From: Lycocorax pyrrhopterus obiensis
Lineage: Eukaryota; Chordata; Aves; Passeriformes; Paradisaeidae
Reading direction: 5' to 3'
Assembly: GCA_014706295.1 (NCBI GenBank)
Contig: JACSVZ010000039.1
Location: 2,976,001-3,040,000 of the forward strand
DNA length: 64,000 nt
Position 1 is the stretch's first letter. Every line of letters starts with the position of its first letter. A model generated the notes under the pieces. It ran no database searches. It worked only from the letters and a program-made list of their open reading frames with translations, and was not told where the DNA came from. This document shows, piece by piece, positions 37,901 to 50,838 of this stretch. Made by a program: the position numbers and the translations under genes.

Positions 37901-38335
37901 TGTCTATTGCAAGGCAGTGGGCAGTGTCAGGAGGTGGGGGAATAGAGGGAGGCATGCAGAATGAATGTCTGGCTCAGCAAAGGAAAAAAAAAAAAGAGAA
38001 AAAGCAAGCTAGTAGTAAAGCTGAAAATGTGGAATGGACAAGCATGGGAGAAACAGTACCAAAAGCTTGGAAACAAGTGCTGCAGATAATGTTTTTGAAA
38101 TACTTAAATATTTTCAGTCCGGTTTTTGTGTTGAGCAGTAGAGCATGACTCTGTCAGGCAAAATATGTCACCAGTGTACCTCTGATGCATCTGATCAAAA
38201 GCATTCCTGCGTGCCTCACTGACAGGGTGGAAGCGGAGCACTGACCGGCTCTCTGGGGAGTGAGGGTGTGGACAACAGGGTGAGAGGGATCAGCCTTTAA
38301 CTTACCGTGTCCTAAAGAGCTGTACCTTTGTGTTT

Positions 38336-38349
38336 GAGAGAGAGAGAGA
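38336..38349. repeat. Short (GA)n run
   Basis: This is a pure alternating GA/AG stretch of about 14 bases, read directly. Confidence 0.85.
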
Positions 38350-41300
38350 CTGGATGCTTGATGTCTTCTGAAAACCAAGCCTTTGGAGGATTCATCTCCA
38401 TGCAGTCAGCAAAGAATGCTGATTTTTTTTTTCATGAAACATAGTTGTGCTGTTTTGACCCCTAAAGAGAATCGTCAGTGTCATCTTACAGCTTGTGTTG
38501 GATGGTATTCTTGAGACGGATGGAACTTGGCTACATAAAAACAAAACGTTAAAAGCGTCATTTGAGAGTTCAGAGAGTTGTCTGGTCTCAGAACAAAAGT
38601 AGCTGCACTATGGATTACTTCTAACACTTAGCGTGCACTATTGCTATGAGGTGAGGTTAACAGATCAAATTTCTAAGTTAGTCAGTCTCTGATTCATCTT
38701 TTAAATGTTGTTCCAGGTCTTCAAAGTAAGCCAAATTTCTCTACAGCAAGAAATAGTTCTACTTCTCTGAGCATACTGAACAAGTAAATAAGTCCAGCAA
38801 AATCTAAATGCAGTTTGGCAAAACAGGATAATGCTGGAAACACTTGCCAAAATTGACTTGGCAGAAGCTCTTCTGTTTTCAGTAGATTTGGAATAAAATC
38901 TGACAAGATCTCAGCTCTCTCTCCATGGGAACTACGTGAATCTCTTAAATACTCTTACTATTGGGTGGATTGTGTGTAAGGAGTATAGCTATACAAGCAC
39001 TGGATGCTTTTCTTTCCCTTATCTCTAAGCTGTGACAACTGGGTTATAGCTACATTAGCAGAATCATTCTGATGCTTGTTAAATAAGTGGGAAAGTGTAC
39101 CTGTAAACATGAAGGAGCAATACTTTCTCTGGTGTTTAAAACTTAGTAGTTGTTCTGTCTGTCTGGCCTTAGTGTAGGTCTGATTTCTGTCGGCAGAACA
39201 CAGTCAGGAGGACTTCCGGGTTAACAGCCAGGATATTAATATCTTCCCTTGGAAACAAATCCCAGAAGATGGAAGAACCAAAAAATAATGGAAAGAAGTC
39301 TACTCCAATACCCTCCAGTGTATTATTTTTTTTTCAAATTTCTAGTGGTGCTGGTAGAAGCATAAATACAGATTAGATGCTACTGTTTCAGTTTAGGCTG
39401 TTTGCTAACACTGGGGAGTAAATGATTTGGGGCATTAGTTAAACTTTCCAGGCATATTGCTCATAGACAATATGGAAAATAATATTTTTACACTTTGTGC
39501 AAACAGTAAGCGGGTAAATAAATAGATTATGGCAAACAGTAGCACTTGGGGCAGAGGATAAATAAATATCAGTCTAAAGAGAGCAAGAAAACTGCCATAG
39601 AATTTGAAAGTTTCGCAGATCTTGTTTCCTTTTCTATTTATTTTTGAGTTTTGAATTCCTGATCTGACCGAGCTGAATATGCAGACTGGATCAAGATGCT
39701 GGTGTGGCCACTGATGATGCCTAAGATGGATGTTCAAAGCAATTTAAAGGCCAAAAATTAGACAGGATCTCCCTCTGGAGGTCTTTAAAGACATCTCTGT
39801 CCATGCAGGGAAGTTTGTATTTATTTTAGAAAGACTGCATCATTTAGTTCCTAAACTGTGGAATTATCCTGGATCAGGTGATTGCTTCTACCTCACCCTG
39901 GATATTTAGTGGAAGCAGAATATATGACAGAACCAGACTGGTCACTGACTGAATGGGAGAACTGACCTGTTCTGTATGAGTGGGTTTTATACACCATACT
40001 AAAAAAAAGTTGGTTAAGGCAGTTCACGCAGACAGGTTATATAAAGGTTTTGGCAAAAAGGTTCTAGTCTAATCTTCTGGCAAGGGACTAAGGGATCCAG
40101 GGAAGACATTACATTTGGCAGCTTCTTTAAAACATGGGACCCTAAAGAAGTGACTGCAAAGGCCAAATCTCTTGCATAGCCCCAAATCCACAATAAAGAA
40201 CAGCCTGAGTATTTAACAGGTGATAGGTATATTCTTATCAATTGTCAAAAGAACAAAGGATGCATTCTGTTCATGACTGATGAAGAACAGTTAAGTTTTA
40301 TACTTTTGCACCAAGTGTCTGTGCTCTCTGTCTTCATAGCTGATGAAAATGTCCTTGGTAGAGTCAGTGGGGCATGGATAGTAACCCTCTGGTCACCTGC
40401 CTGAACTAAGTGCCAGCTAGGATCTCTAAAGCATTGATAAAAATTGCATAATGCTGATGGATACAAGGTTTGCAGGAGGGGCAACTGGAATTGAGGTGAA
40501 ACTGCCAGTACATTTAAACTGACAGCAGTTACCTATGTCTGGGTACCTGAATTAGACCCCAAATGTCTGCTGTAGAGTAAGCTGAATCTCTCTGTAGGCT
40601 TTTTAGATTGTAGAGGACTGCATGCTTTTCGTGTCTTATTGAGAGTTGAATCCTGCCCTAAGTGCCTTTGTCTTACTCTTCTTGAATCTGTAAATAGAGA
40701 AGCATACCTGTTGGAATAAAACCTGTGTAAGAAGTTCTCAGACGAATCAGAATTTCACCTGAGAATGTTGAAATGGTGTAGTTTTTTAAAGATCCATGCC
40801 GTGTTACATTGTGAAGTGTTGACAGTGTTCAGAGATAATCTGGCATTTCATTCCCTGAGTAAGTCTCTTTTCTCTTGTATAAGTCTTTCAGGATTTAGTA
40901 CGGCTTTTATTCTTTTTGAAACTATATTGTCCCTCCTGTCTGTTGCCTAATCCACATGGATGTTTTTCTCTAGCTCTGTGCAGGACATGTGGGAGCTTTG
41001 TAAAGTTGCTAACATTGTGTTTGTTCTCTACCATCTGACAGCCTAAAGACAGGAAGCTAAAGGGTTTCAATTTCAAGATGGATCAAGTGGAGCATATTGG
41101 AAACCTGTAAACAAGAAGTGTGATCTCCCCTATTTTTCCCCTTAAGTCTGCACCATAGCAACTATCTACACAGAAGGATTTCATGTCTTGTATGAGGAAA
41201 TCTGTAAAGAAGCCCTGTTGTTCTTTTGTTCATTTCTATCACAAAGATATTTTATACAAATATATCTGGTGCTGTCCTGAAAAGGTGGGTGTTTCATTCC

Positions 41301-43879
41301 TGGGAGGAACTGATTGCAGATACCAGCTTTGTTAAAAGATCTTTTTTTTTCTGTTACATTTCTTTCCATGTCAGTGCTGAGCTGAAAATCTGATTGTAAA
41401 GGAGATGCGAACCCATACTGAAGAAAGCATTCAAGTTTCCTAATCTGAGCATTCTTCTCCTCATGAGGAAGATCTGCAGGTTTTTCACGTTGGTAAAATA
41501 GAATTAAAGTGGTAGCTTTAGGAAAAGGAGAACATGAGTGTTTCAGTAGAGGGTTTGAATAATTAAAATTTGGAACTTGATACATTTTTGCCTCGGGCAT
41601 TTTGCAGTTGCTGCTTATGAGAACAGTGTTATTTTGGAATGATTCGAATCTTCTGTCAGTATCACTGATGTAAGACTGGTTTAGCCCTTACACTGCCGAG
41701 TGGACATACATTGAGGGCAAGAAGGTATAAGTGCTTTTCTTAAGACACAGGCAAAAAGCTGCAAGCATGAAATAAAGGTATGGAAATCATCTTCCTTGCA
41801 CTAGTGTTGGCTGGACCCAGGTCTAAGCCTGTCCACCACTTTTCTGTGGTTACACATGTCAGTTTTCTCCACTGCCAGCTGAATGTTTGATGTTTGTGAA
41901 GGTGCTTGCACAGCAGGACTGAAGCTTAGATATCCCTACCTGGGTACTCTCCTTGAGATGCACACAATTTGCCTTGTGTTCACAAGCGTTTATTGTCTAC
42001 ATCTCCTCTTGACTATGTAAGTGTACTCATTTACTCATAGCTAAAACAGATTTAAAATATTTCTAGAAAGGGTATTGGTGCTTTAAGTCCTTCATGCTTC
42101 TGGCACTTACTCTCTGATGTCATGGGACATGGGTGATTAGACTTGGTCATATCATTGTCGGTGCCTCTCTTGCAGAGAAGTTTTCTGAACAGATGGCAGA
42201 CTACACTTGCTGGGAGTATTGACTTAAAGGTAGTGTCATATGCGTTCTCCTCCATGAAAGCTGTAAGAAAATGCTCCTAATTGCATCTGTAGGGTGTCTG
42301 CTGTCTGTTTTGGATACTGGTGAGGTATCTTTGTTCCTAGAGATTTAGCAGCTCCTAGTAGAACATGTACAGATAAAGTACTTTTGCCTTAGAAATAAGT
42401 AATTTTTTAACTTTTCAAAGATGTTTCTGTGGTTGCAGTAAATCTGTTATGTCGTGTGAAGTATATGAGTAGAAACAGGATGTGCTAAAATTGCATCATG
42501 AACTAAAATCAGAATTGTGACATACATCATATATTGAAAATATTTTGCACTGAATTTCTTGAACTCTCTTACAGAATATCTTACAGAATATCAGTTTATT
42601 ACTGGAAAGAACATCTGAAGATATAAATCCTCTAGTTTTCATTATAAGCAAAAAATCATCACTTTGACTTGATTGCATTTTGGCTTATGTTGCTAATACT
42701 CTTTAATTTGCTGGAATGGATTTGTGGAACCAGTTTTCTCCTCTTAGGAGAGAAATATCAGCTGGTGGGACAAACATTTCTTTGAGCTGACCAAAAAAGT
42801 AACTAATGTATCTTGAATGCAGTAATGCTCGGAGGCTAGTATATATTACAGGTTTTTACTGCGGTTTGTATCTGCTCTTATTTTAAGCCTCCAGACACTT
42901 TGAGCAAGGAGTGAAATATTTGCATTTTAGAAAATGAGGTGTGTGCTTTCAGGTCTTCTCAGAGAAATTACTGTTGTTGCAATAAATTCTAATGCAGTAG
43001 ATTTGTGTTAACTTTCTACCTTTCCAAAGAATTCAAAGACACGTGATGTAAAATTGAACATCATTTAATCTTCACTTCCACATTTATCACTTCAGAATGA
43101 AGGAGTTTTTTGTTTAAAAAATTAAAATCTGAACCCAACTTAACTTTCAGTTTCCTTGTTGGTTCCTGTTTTAGCATGTCTTGGCACTGCTCTTGTATTG
43201 GCGGGAGGTGTCACTTTGCTGTGCTCTAGGGAACAAAGTTTCCTTGCACTGGCATGAGCAGCATCAGGACAGATGTTTTGTTATGAAGGGGGTGTCTATT
43301 TTATATGCTTCTACAATTTGGGTTTTGGCCTCTGCTGAAGTGTCTAATGGTGATGACAGAATAATTTCTGATACTTTACTGTGGTAACTTCAGTGCCGTT
43401 TGTGCAGCCTGCCAGGGCTGCGAGCAGGCAAAGGTCAGTTGCTGCAGCCTCGAAGAGAAAGTAGAGTGTGTCTAGCTAGAAACATAAGTCAGGCTAGGAG
43501 GGAAAGTAGTCATCATGGCTTTTTAATCACCATCACGAGGTGTTCTCACTGTTTTACATAGCCTCCTAACAAACAGCCTATGTGCCACTTGCCATCAGCC
43601 CTCTCTGTGTTTGTGTTCAGCACAGAAGGTAAAACCAGGATGTTTCTGTACTTTGCCTAACACATCAGTTCCCTCAGTAAGGCCCGTAGAATTGCAGCGC
43701 TGGTAAAAAATATCTCTAGAAAGGAAGTACCCGAGCTGCTTACATCCCTTTCTTATCCCTTTAACACTTGGCAGGCTTTCACTTGGCTTGGTCAGGAAGT
43801 TAATATAGGGTCTGTCTGAAATAACTAGATGCCTGCCCTCATCTTTAGCCAGAAAGGGCACAGAACTGTATGCAGTTGC

Positions 43880-43903
43880 TTTATTTATTTATTTATTTAT
43901 TTG
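43880..43903. repeat. (TTTA)n tetranucleotide run
   Basis: Almost six uninterrupted TTTA units are read directly. A T-rich stretch follows. Confidence 0.9.
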
Positions 43904-45299
43904 AATTTTATTTTACCTTATTATTTTTCTGTGCAGCAGTTAAGATTTCCTGGTGGTTTAAGACTTGTGAAAGAAAATGAAGCCTCTGTGCACTGTTTGG
44001 TCGGGTCTAAGAGGTTTCTTGCAAATTAGGTTTTCTGAGAAGTAGCCTGCTCATTTTTGTACAGAGAGCAGCTCTGGATGTGAGTAGCACCATTCCATGT
44101 TAGTACAGTTCACAGCCCTGAAGAGGGGAACAGGATGAGATTTAGCAGCTTCAACATAGGAGGCATTGGGCACAGAAACTTTTTAAGATATTATTTCTGT
44201 TGCCAAGCCATTTACTTACAAAAATTCTTGTGCTGGAGCCTGTCTCTGCCCTTGTCTTCTGCTGCTGACCCTCGAATTTCTTCCTTCCTGCTTCTTGGAT
44301 GGAGCCTGGATTTTCACATTTTCTCTATCTGACACTTCTTTGCCTCTTGCTTCATACCAGCTGTGTCTCTCATAGTCACCAGGCAGGTTTTAGGACTGGA
44401 CGTGAGATAGAAACAAGAAAAAAATGTGGTGCATTTTTCTCTTATGCTTGTTTGCCTTGTGTTATGCATTGACCATATGATGTTACAAGTTTGATTCGTT
44501 GGCAAAATGCATGCTGACAGCAGCTTTTTGCTCCATTCCTGTGTTAGTAACTGTGAGATTGAAACCACTTCAATTACCAGATGGACTGGGTTTTCCAAAA
44601 GTTATAATTCTCATGAACTTTGTGAAAATTAGAGTTTATATTTATATATCCTACCCTTGGATTATAGTTTTCTGTATTTATTTGTTTAAGTACAGGGTAC
44701 AGCATGTACTATTTTGATGTACTATTTTTGATGATCACTGTATTGTTCCACTTCCTTAAAATAAATAAAATAAAAATAGACTAATACTTAGCAGCGTGCT
44801 AAATGGTGAAAGGTTGATACTAATTAAATAAGGTTGTCAGAGTGCATGTATGAAGAATTACAGATGGTCCAGAACCTTTGTAAATACTTTAGGTGCTCCG
44901 CCTTTATATTTTCACAAAGTTTGGGTAGTCTGAAGTGCATTTTAAAAAAATGAAATCCCCCAAGAAAAAAAGTGTTCCTTTCTTTTATATTGGCACTACT
45001 TAGGCCCCTCGTGTGCACATGTGGAAGTTAGGCAGCAAGAGGAGAGGTGGGGATGGAAATATAGAACTGCTGTTAAATTGGTACCTCTCAGTTCCTTTGT
45101 TCAGCCTAAGATTTACTTCAACCACAGTAAAATAGATGTGGTTTTAAAGGAAGCCTCCATATGAAATAGCTTTAAAAAAAGTATAAGCATTTGACTAATG
45201 CTTAATTTACTACTTTTTAATGGAAAAAAAAATACTGCTGCTTGTCTTTTCTTACAAAGTATTTTTGTTCCAAAGTATCCGAATCTCTCCTATCGGTGA

Positions 45300-45590
45300 C
45301 GTTGCTGTTTCTGTAAACACTGCCCATGGGCTGGCTCCAGGACTCTGTTTGTTCAGAGCGTGAGCTGGGAGACTCCCTTCCAACAGAGGAAATGGGACGA
45401 TGTGTTAAGCTTTCGCTGGAGATTGTTCACATCCACAGAAGCTATATCCTCTGCAGGAAAACAGCTTGGATCCCTGCCACAGCATGTCTGTGATGTTAAC
45501 GAGTCGGAGAAGCTGTGCCTGCTTCAGCAGCAGTCTGCTAATTCAGAGGAGGGGTTAGAGAACAAAGTGGAGTTTGATGAAATTTAAATG
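45300..45590 (+). other. CpG-enriched block with a 95-codon open frame; possible host exon
   Basis: The segment 45.29-45.60 kb has clearly more CpGs than the surrounding intron. One forward frame is open from 45300 to the TAA at 45588-45590 with no ATG. Its C-terminal half reads like ordinary protein (for example SSAGKQLGSLPQHVCDVNES and NSEEGLENKVEFDEI) but I do not recognise it. An acceptor-like ATCCTCTGCAG ends near 45459, and a strong donor, TTCAG/GTGAGG, lies at 45942/45943. An exon of roughly 480 bases is therefore possible. Alternatives are a conserved enhancer or a decayed coding fragment. Confidence 0.25.
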
Positions 45591-46994
45591 CGACACTTAA
45601 TCCTGTTAGCACACAGAGGGAAAAGTTTTTTGTTCCGTGGAGGGGAAGGAGAGGAGCTATTGAATTTACCTGAAATCTATGCATCAGGAAGAACCATATC
45701 AAATGGAATCTGGGTCCATGCCTTGTTTCAAATACACCATCTTTGCCAAACAGAAACCTCAGCTGAGTTTCTGTACAACTGAAGCCCTGCTTGTTTTCAA
45801 CCTGCATCAACTGTTGTTTAATACAGATGAGCAACTTAATCTTCTTGGGTTGCTCACATACCACAGTGATGAGCCTCACTGAAATACTACAAAAGAAGTT
45901 TTAAGTTTACTGCCTGTTTAGGAGAGAAGAAAGTATGTTCAGGTGAGGAGTTTTTTTGCTGTCTTCATGGTCAAGTGGTGATTTTATTGCTGAAAAAAAT
46001 AGTTTTTTCAGTTTCAGCATTGCTGCTTCAAGTAACACCTATTCTTTTCTCTCAAAGTTTTCTTTAACATTGCTAATTAGTCGGCCCTAGACAAAAATGG
46101 CTTAAATGACTTCATAAGTTGTCAGTCAGATGTTCAGTGTGACTGCAGCATGTGGTGGTGCTGAGCACCATGATTTCTGTGAAGTCTCTGGCACAGTTCT
46201 GGATCACAGTGGGTACATGAACGTGCCCATGGATGGACGAAGCATGGGGTAAGATAGCACTGGTGGGACTGGTACGTGTAGGCAGTGTGAAGAGGAGGAC
46301 TCTGAGGGAGGCTGTCTGGGTGGAAATTGCATTTCTGTTAAGACACAATGAAGAAGAAAACACAAATGAGCTTTAATAGAAACTGTAATGTGAAGTGCCG
46401 AGTCTGTCCTTGTGTGATAGTGGAGGTAGAGAAGAAGGCTTCCTAAGGGCAAGGAAAGTTGCAGATCTTGATAGGCCTAGACCGTGACAGTAGCTGCTGT
46501 ATGATTCAACTGAGAAGGGACAGGTGGCCCTAAGAGGATATAAAGACTTCTTAGCGTATTCTTTCTGGCAGTAGTTTTCTGAATCTGTTCTGGTCGCAGC
46601 AAGATTTTTGCCTTTCCTTCACTGGAGAGTGTCGTGTAAAAGTGAACCTGGAAGACGAGGAGTTGCTGGATGGGCTGGAAATGTAAGGGTCAGTTGAAAG
46701 GACTTCAATTTAGAGTTTATGCTTAAAGAATCTGCAAAACTGGGTGTTTGGCTAGGTCTGTGGAGGTGCAAGTATTAATGTGTTAGAGATAGCAGGCATA
46801 TTTTTCTTGAAGTGATGGAGAGATGAAGAAAGATTTCATGTGTGCCATTGTACACAGAGTAGAGGCGGTTTTCTGGACCACATTCACAAAGAGGACAGGG
46901 TTTTTTTGATTGCAAAGTAAACCACTCAGAGTGAATGTGCAGAAGAGCTTTTAAGGATCTCCACTCTAATAACAATTGGAATATCTTCTGATAT

Positions 46995-47011
46995 GGAAGG
47001 AAGGAAGGAAG
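46995..47011. repeat. (GGAA)n run
   Basis: About four GGAA units are read directly. Arrays of GGAA can bind ETS factors, but this one is short. Confidence 0.85.
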
Positions 47012-50000
47012 TGGGTAGCAGAATAGAAGACCTGGTTCTGGACTGTCACAGAAAAGATCAGCAACTCAAAATGCACAGGGATGAAATAGTGCAAATATCT
47101 TTGGACTTTGGCAAGAACACTGTTTGGTAAGTTAACTTGAAGAAGAACTATTATGGAAATAGGAAGGTGAAACTTAAGGCAACTACTGTACTTAGAGATG
47201 AAATGGAAATCTGGGTATTTAAAGAATAATTGAGTCTTGTAAGAGAGGTGAAATAATTAAAGGATGAAAATTCCCTAATAATGCATACTTTGCCATTAAA
47301 CTTATTTGTAAGTCCTTGAAAAAGGGATATCATTAAAAACAAATGAACCAACATAAATATTTTAATATGGTTATAGTGACCCTAAGACACTAGCAATAGG
47401 AAATGCTTCCTGCATTGCTTAATTCTTAATTGTGAATATATTAGAACTCTTAAGCCAATATTGGCAAGAAAAATTGAATGTACAAGTATTTCAAGCATAG
47501 TGCTAAGCGTCATTCCTACCTGTCCATGTAGAAATGACAGCATTTCAGGCTCGCAATTTCCCTTTTTTAAAAGCATCTTTAACTAGAACTTTTTTCATTG
47601 AGGGGGTAAAAAATGTGTCCACCATTCTCCATCTGCACGGTCATGCCAATACTGCCACGTAACTATTGAAATGCCAGCCTCTGTCAAAGTCTTACAGCTT
47701 GAATGCCATTTGCCATAGCGCATTCAACAGCAGAGCTAACTGCTTGGTGGGTGTAGAGGAAATGCTAGAAGCTAGCAGCACATAATTTAGGTAATGTAGA
47801 GAAGAATCCAAAACCCCCTTTGACACTGAAGGGTGAACTTAAAGATTTTAGGAAATTAAGTTGTGCTAAATAGTAATTGACGGTAAGCTCCTTTCCACTT
47901 AAGTTTTGCTGCTGATGTGAACTTTCAGTAACTTCTAAGTGCATCTTTTCAGTTTTGCTTCTGCAGAAGCTGAAATTCTTCTTTGTGTTCTTAAAACTTT
48001 AATTTTGAAGGAGTTACATTTCTCGGGTGAAAGAAGCCAGCTATTCTACTATTCTGGCATAGTGGGCAATCTGGCTGTTGAGTCATGTACTCTTGATGCT
48101 GGTAACGTTCTTGAGATTTCCTGAATAGAGAGTAACTGGAATAGTACTTATCATCTGGACATAGTGAACTCAGTCTGAGCAAGTGGCACGTGTAAAACCG
48201 AGACACTTGGGTTTGGTTTTTGCATGTTTTGAATGTGCGAAAAGTGGGGGGAAAATGACTTGCAGAAGAGCTGTTGTAGAAACAAGTGTTTACGTGTAGG
48301 GAATTTGAGGGAGGGAAGTTAACAGAGAGAAACTATGAGCCTCAAGGGTCCTTATTACAATTAGAGCCAAGACTCAGGAATTAAAAATTCCAATTTAGAG
48401 AGTGCACATAAATTACCTCTTGTTTTAACCTGACAAAGACGTGCAGTTGTATGGAACAAAATAGGGATTGTGAAAGGTTTCCTAATGAAACTCAAAAGCA
48501 AGGTGAAACATGCTTGTAGTTTTTCTGTTTAATTAAGCACTTAGTCAGGTTTCCAACAAACGTTGCCTTTCCTCTTGAGTCAGTGATTAGACTCCTCCAG
48601 GAGAAACTTCTGAGACTACAAAGCTCACCTGAATTGAAGGGAGGTTCCAAGCCTTAGTTTAGGTATGAAATTAAGAGGTGCTCTATTTAAGTGGTTTGAG
48701 CATTTCCTGTGAAGCGATTTACTTCAAATTCTTATTTTTGCATTTGCTGCTGTTCAACTTACAGACTTAAAGGCAGTTTGTACTCCATCTCTCCTTCAAA
48801 ATTATCTAAGTTAAGTCTTTCAGAGTGCTGTCTGCCTCTCTGCTTTTTATTTATCTTTTTCATATTAATATCCCAAGTTACTAAGGTATCTATGTTAAGA
48901 AAACATAAATGCTCAGAAAAAACCTCTGTGTATCTGTATTTCTATTGTTCTCCCAATTTTATTCAACCTGAGATATGAATCTATGCAAAGGAAATCTAAG
49001 AGTGTGGTAGGGTTAAAACTGAAGCTAAAACCTCAGAGCTGTGCTGAAATGGCCCTATAAGGCAAGACAGGTATTTCAGTAAGTTCTTTTCCTCACCATT
49101 AGCCTAAAAAGTTAATTTTTTGTTCATGGTTTTTAACTCACCAAGTTTCTTTTAATTATATAATTTTTTTAAGTTCTTTGCATTGGACTTAAGAATATAC
49201 ATGCACTGAGTTGATTGCATTTAGTAAGAAAATAAAAGAGATTTTTGTAAGACTGTGCAATAAGCCAGTATTAAAATTATAAACATGATTTCTTACAGTA
49301 CTCTTATGCAAGCAAGTTTTCCTGCTGTAAATTTCCACAGGTCGGTGTATGTTCCTTTGCTTACCTGAATATTTCTCACAAAATGGAAATCAAGATGTCA
49401 CTAACATTAAGTAGTTGTATGCCAAGCAAAAATTTTAAGTTAGGTTTCTTAATCACTTGACGGTTCTCTTCTTGGTTTCTACAGTTTCTGGTGTTCTCTT
49501 AATACGTATTTTTGCTTCAAAGTCAGACTTGTTGATAGTGGTAGGACAAGAAGCTCAATCTATAAACTAGCAAAGCTGAAAATTCTTGCTGAGACTAAAT
49601 AATATAGATTATGTTTGGCGTGGGAGAGTGGTTTCTTTCCTTTTTTAATTGTTTTTTAATCTGTGCACTAATGGTATGAAGTAAGGCCTGCTCTTTAAGT
49701 AGCCTGTGAAACCTCTCTAGTTAATAGCTTTAGTAGCCAAGTTTGTAACTGAATTTGGACATGGAGCAGAAAAAATGTTTATGTGTCACATGTCTTGCTG
49801 AAACTAATTTCTATCATCAAGAAGTCATAGATTTATATATTTATTTGCATGAAGAAGTTAGATAAAGTCTGCTGTTAGAAGTTTCAAAGCAAAATCACCT
49901 CAGCTGGGAATGCTCCAGAAACACTTTCCTTTGCAACTCTTGTAAAAAATCAGAGATGGGGAGAAGGTGGAGGGAGCCAGTGCTGTAGCACAAGGACAGA

Positions 50001-50794
50001 CATGGTAATGCTTCTTTTGCAGAAAAGCTTTATTTAGCGTAGCAACCTCATTGCTAAATATTCCCTGTCACTTTGCAGCATAATCTAAGGAGAATAAAGC
50101 TATTTAGAAATAGAGGGAATGTGAATGTGTGGGGCCAAGACTCCTGCCATTGCTAGAGAATCTGATGAGCATGAGAGAGGATTTGAATTAAGGCATTGAA
50201 CCTTAATTACAGATTATTTAGTATCAAGCTGGTTCTTGTTGTCCTGAGGCAGTAGAAGTTTAGACCTATTCTTACAGCTTTGTTGGGTTTTGTTGATGTT
50301 GATAACATGCAAATGAGATCTATTGTGTGTGAATTTTTCCATTCAGGACTTGCAGAAGGGCTGGATTTGGGTACCTGGATGGTTGGGGGGGATGTTAAAT
50401 AAATGCCCTTTTCAGCCTGGAGTAGGGACTAGCAATTCTCTAGGATGTACTGACATCTGGTGGCAGTTTATATATTTATATATTATTTGAAATGTTTTTC
50501 ATTCAAAGGTGGGCCAATTAATTCCCTGTCTAGAATATGCCTGCTTATGTATTTTGGGCTGTTCCACCTTATTTTGTGGCTTGTGTGTGGTGGCTGTTCT
50601 TTTCCCACTGTCTTGTTTCTGACTCTCAGAGGCAAAAAGTTTAAAATTGTTGAAACTAATCTTTCTTTTACCTAGTTCAAAAATGTATTGACTTTATTTT
50701 CAGGTTGTTTTTTCTGTGTCTTATAGCAGTTACATGGAAAAGGAAGCATTATTATTTTATTTTTTTTCCTTTCCCTTCAAATAGTTGCAAGGCT

Positions 50795-50838
50795 CATGAA
50801 GAAAATGAATGGGATACATGAAGAAAATGAATAGGATA
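50795..50838. repeat. 22-bp tandem duplication
   Basis: CATGAAGAAAATGAATGGG plus ATA at 50795-50816 is repeated immediately at 50817-50838 with one G-to-A change. It is followed by a second small duplication (AAAGGAGAGC twice) near 50858-50879. Confidence 0.95.

Larger units (their letters stand above)
32764..45299 (+). other. Long intronic stretch, AT-rich, simple repeats only
   Basis: No recognisable protein domain, RNA gene or interspersed element is present. It contains the TG/CA plus CCCA tract near 34.9 kb, an AG run near 38.34 kb and a TTTA run near 43.9 kb. The 186-codon reverse frame at 34438-34998 crosses the microsatellite and is rich in V, C, I and S, so it is not credible as a protein. 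A 12-base direct repeat (CTTACAGAATAT) lies near 42570-42593. Confidence 0.5.
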
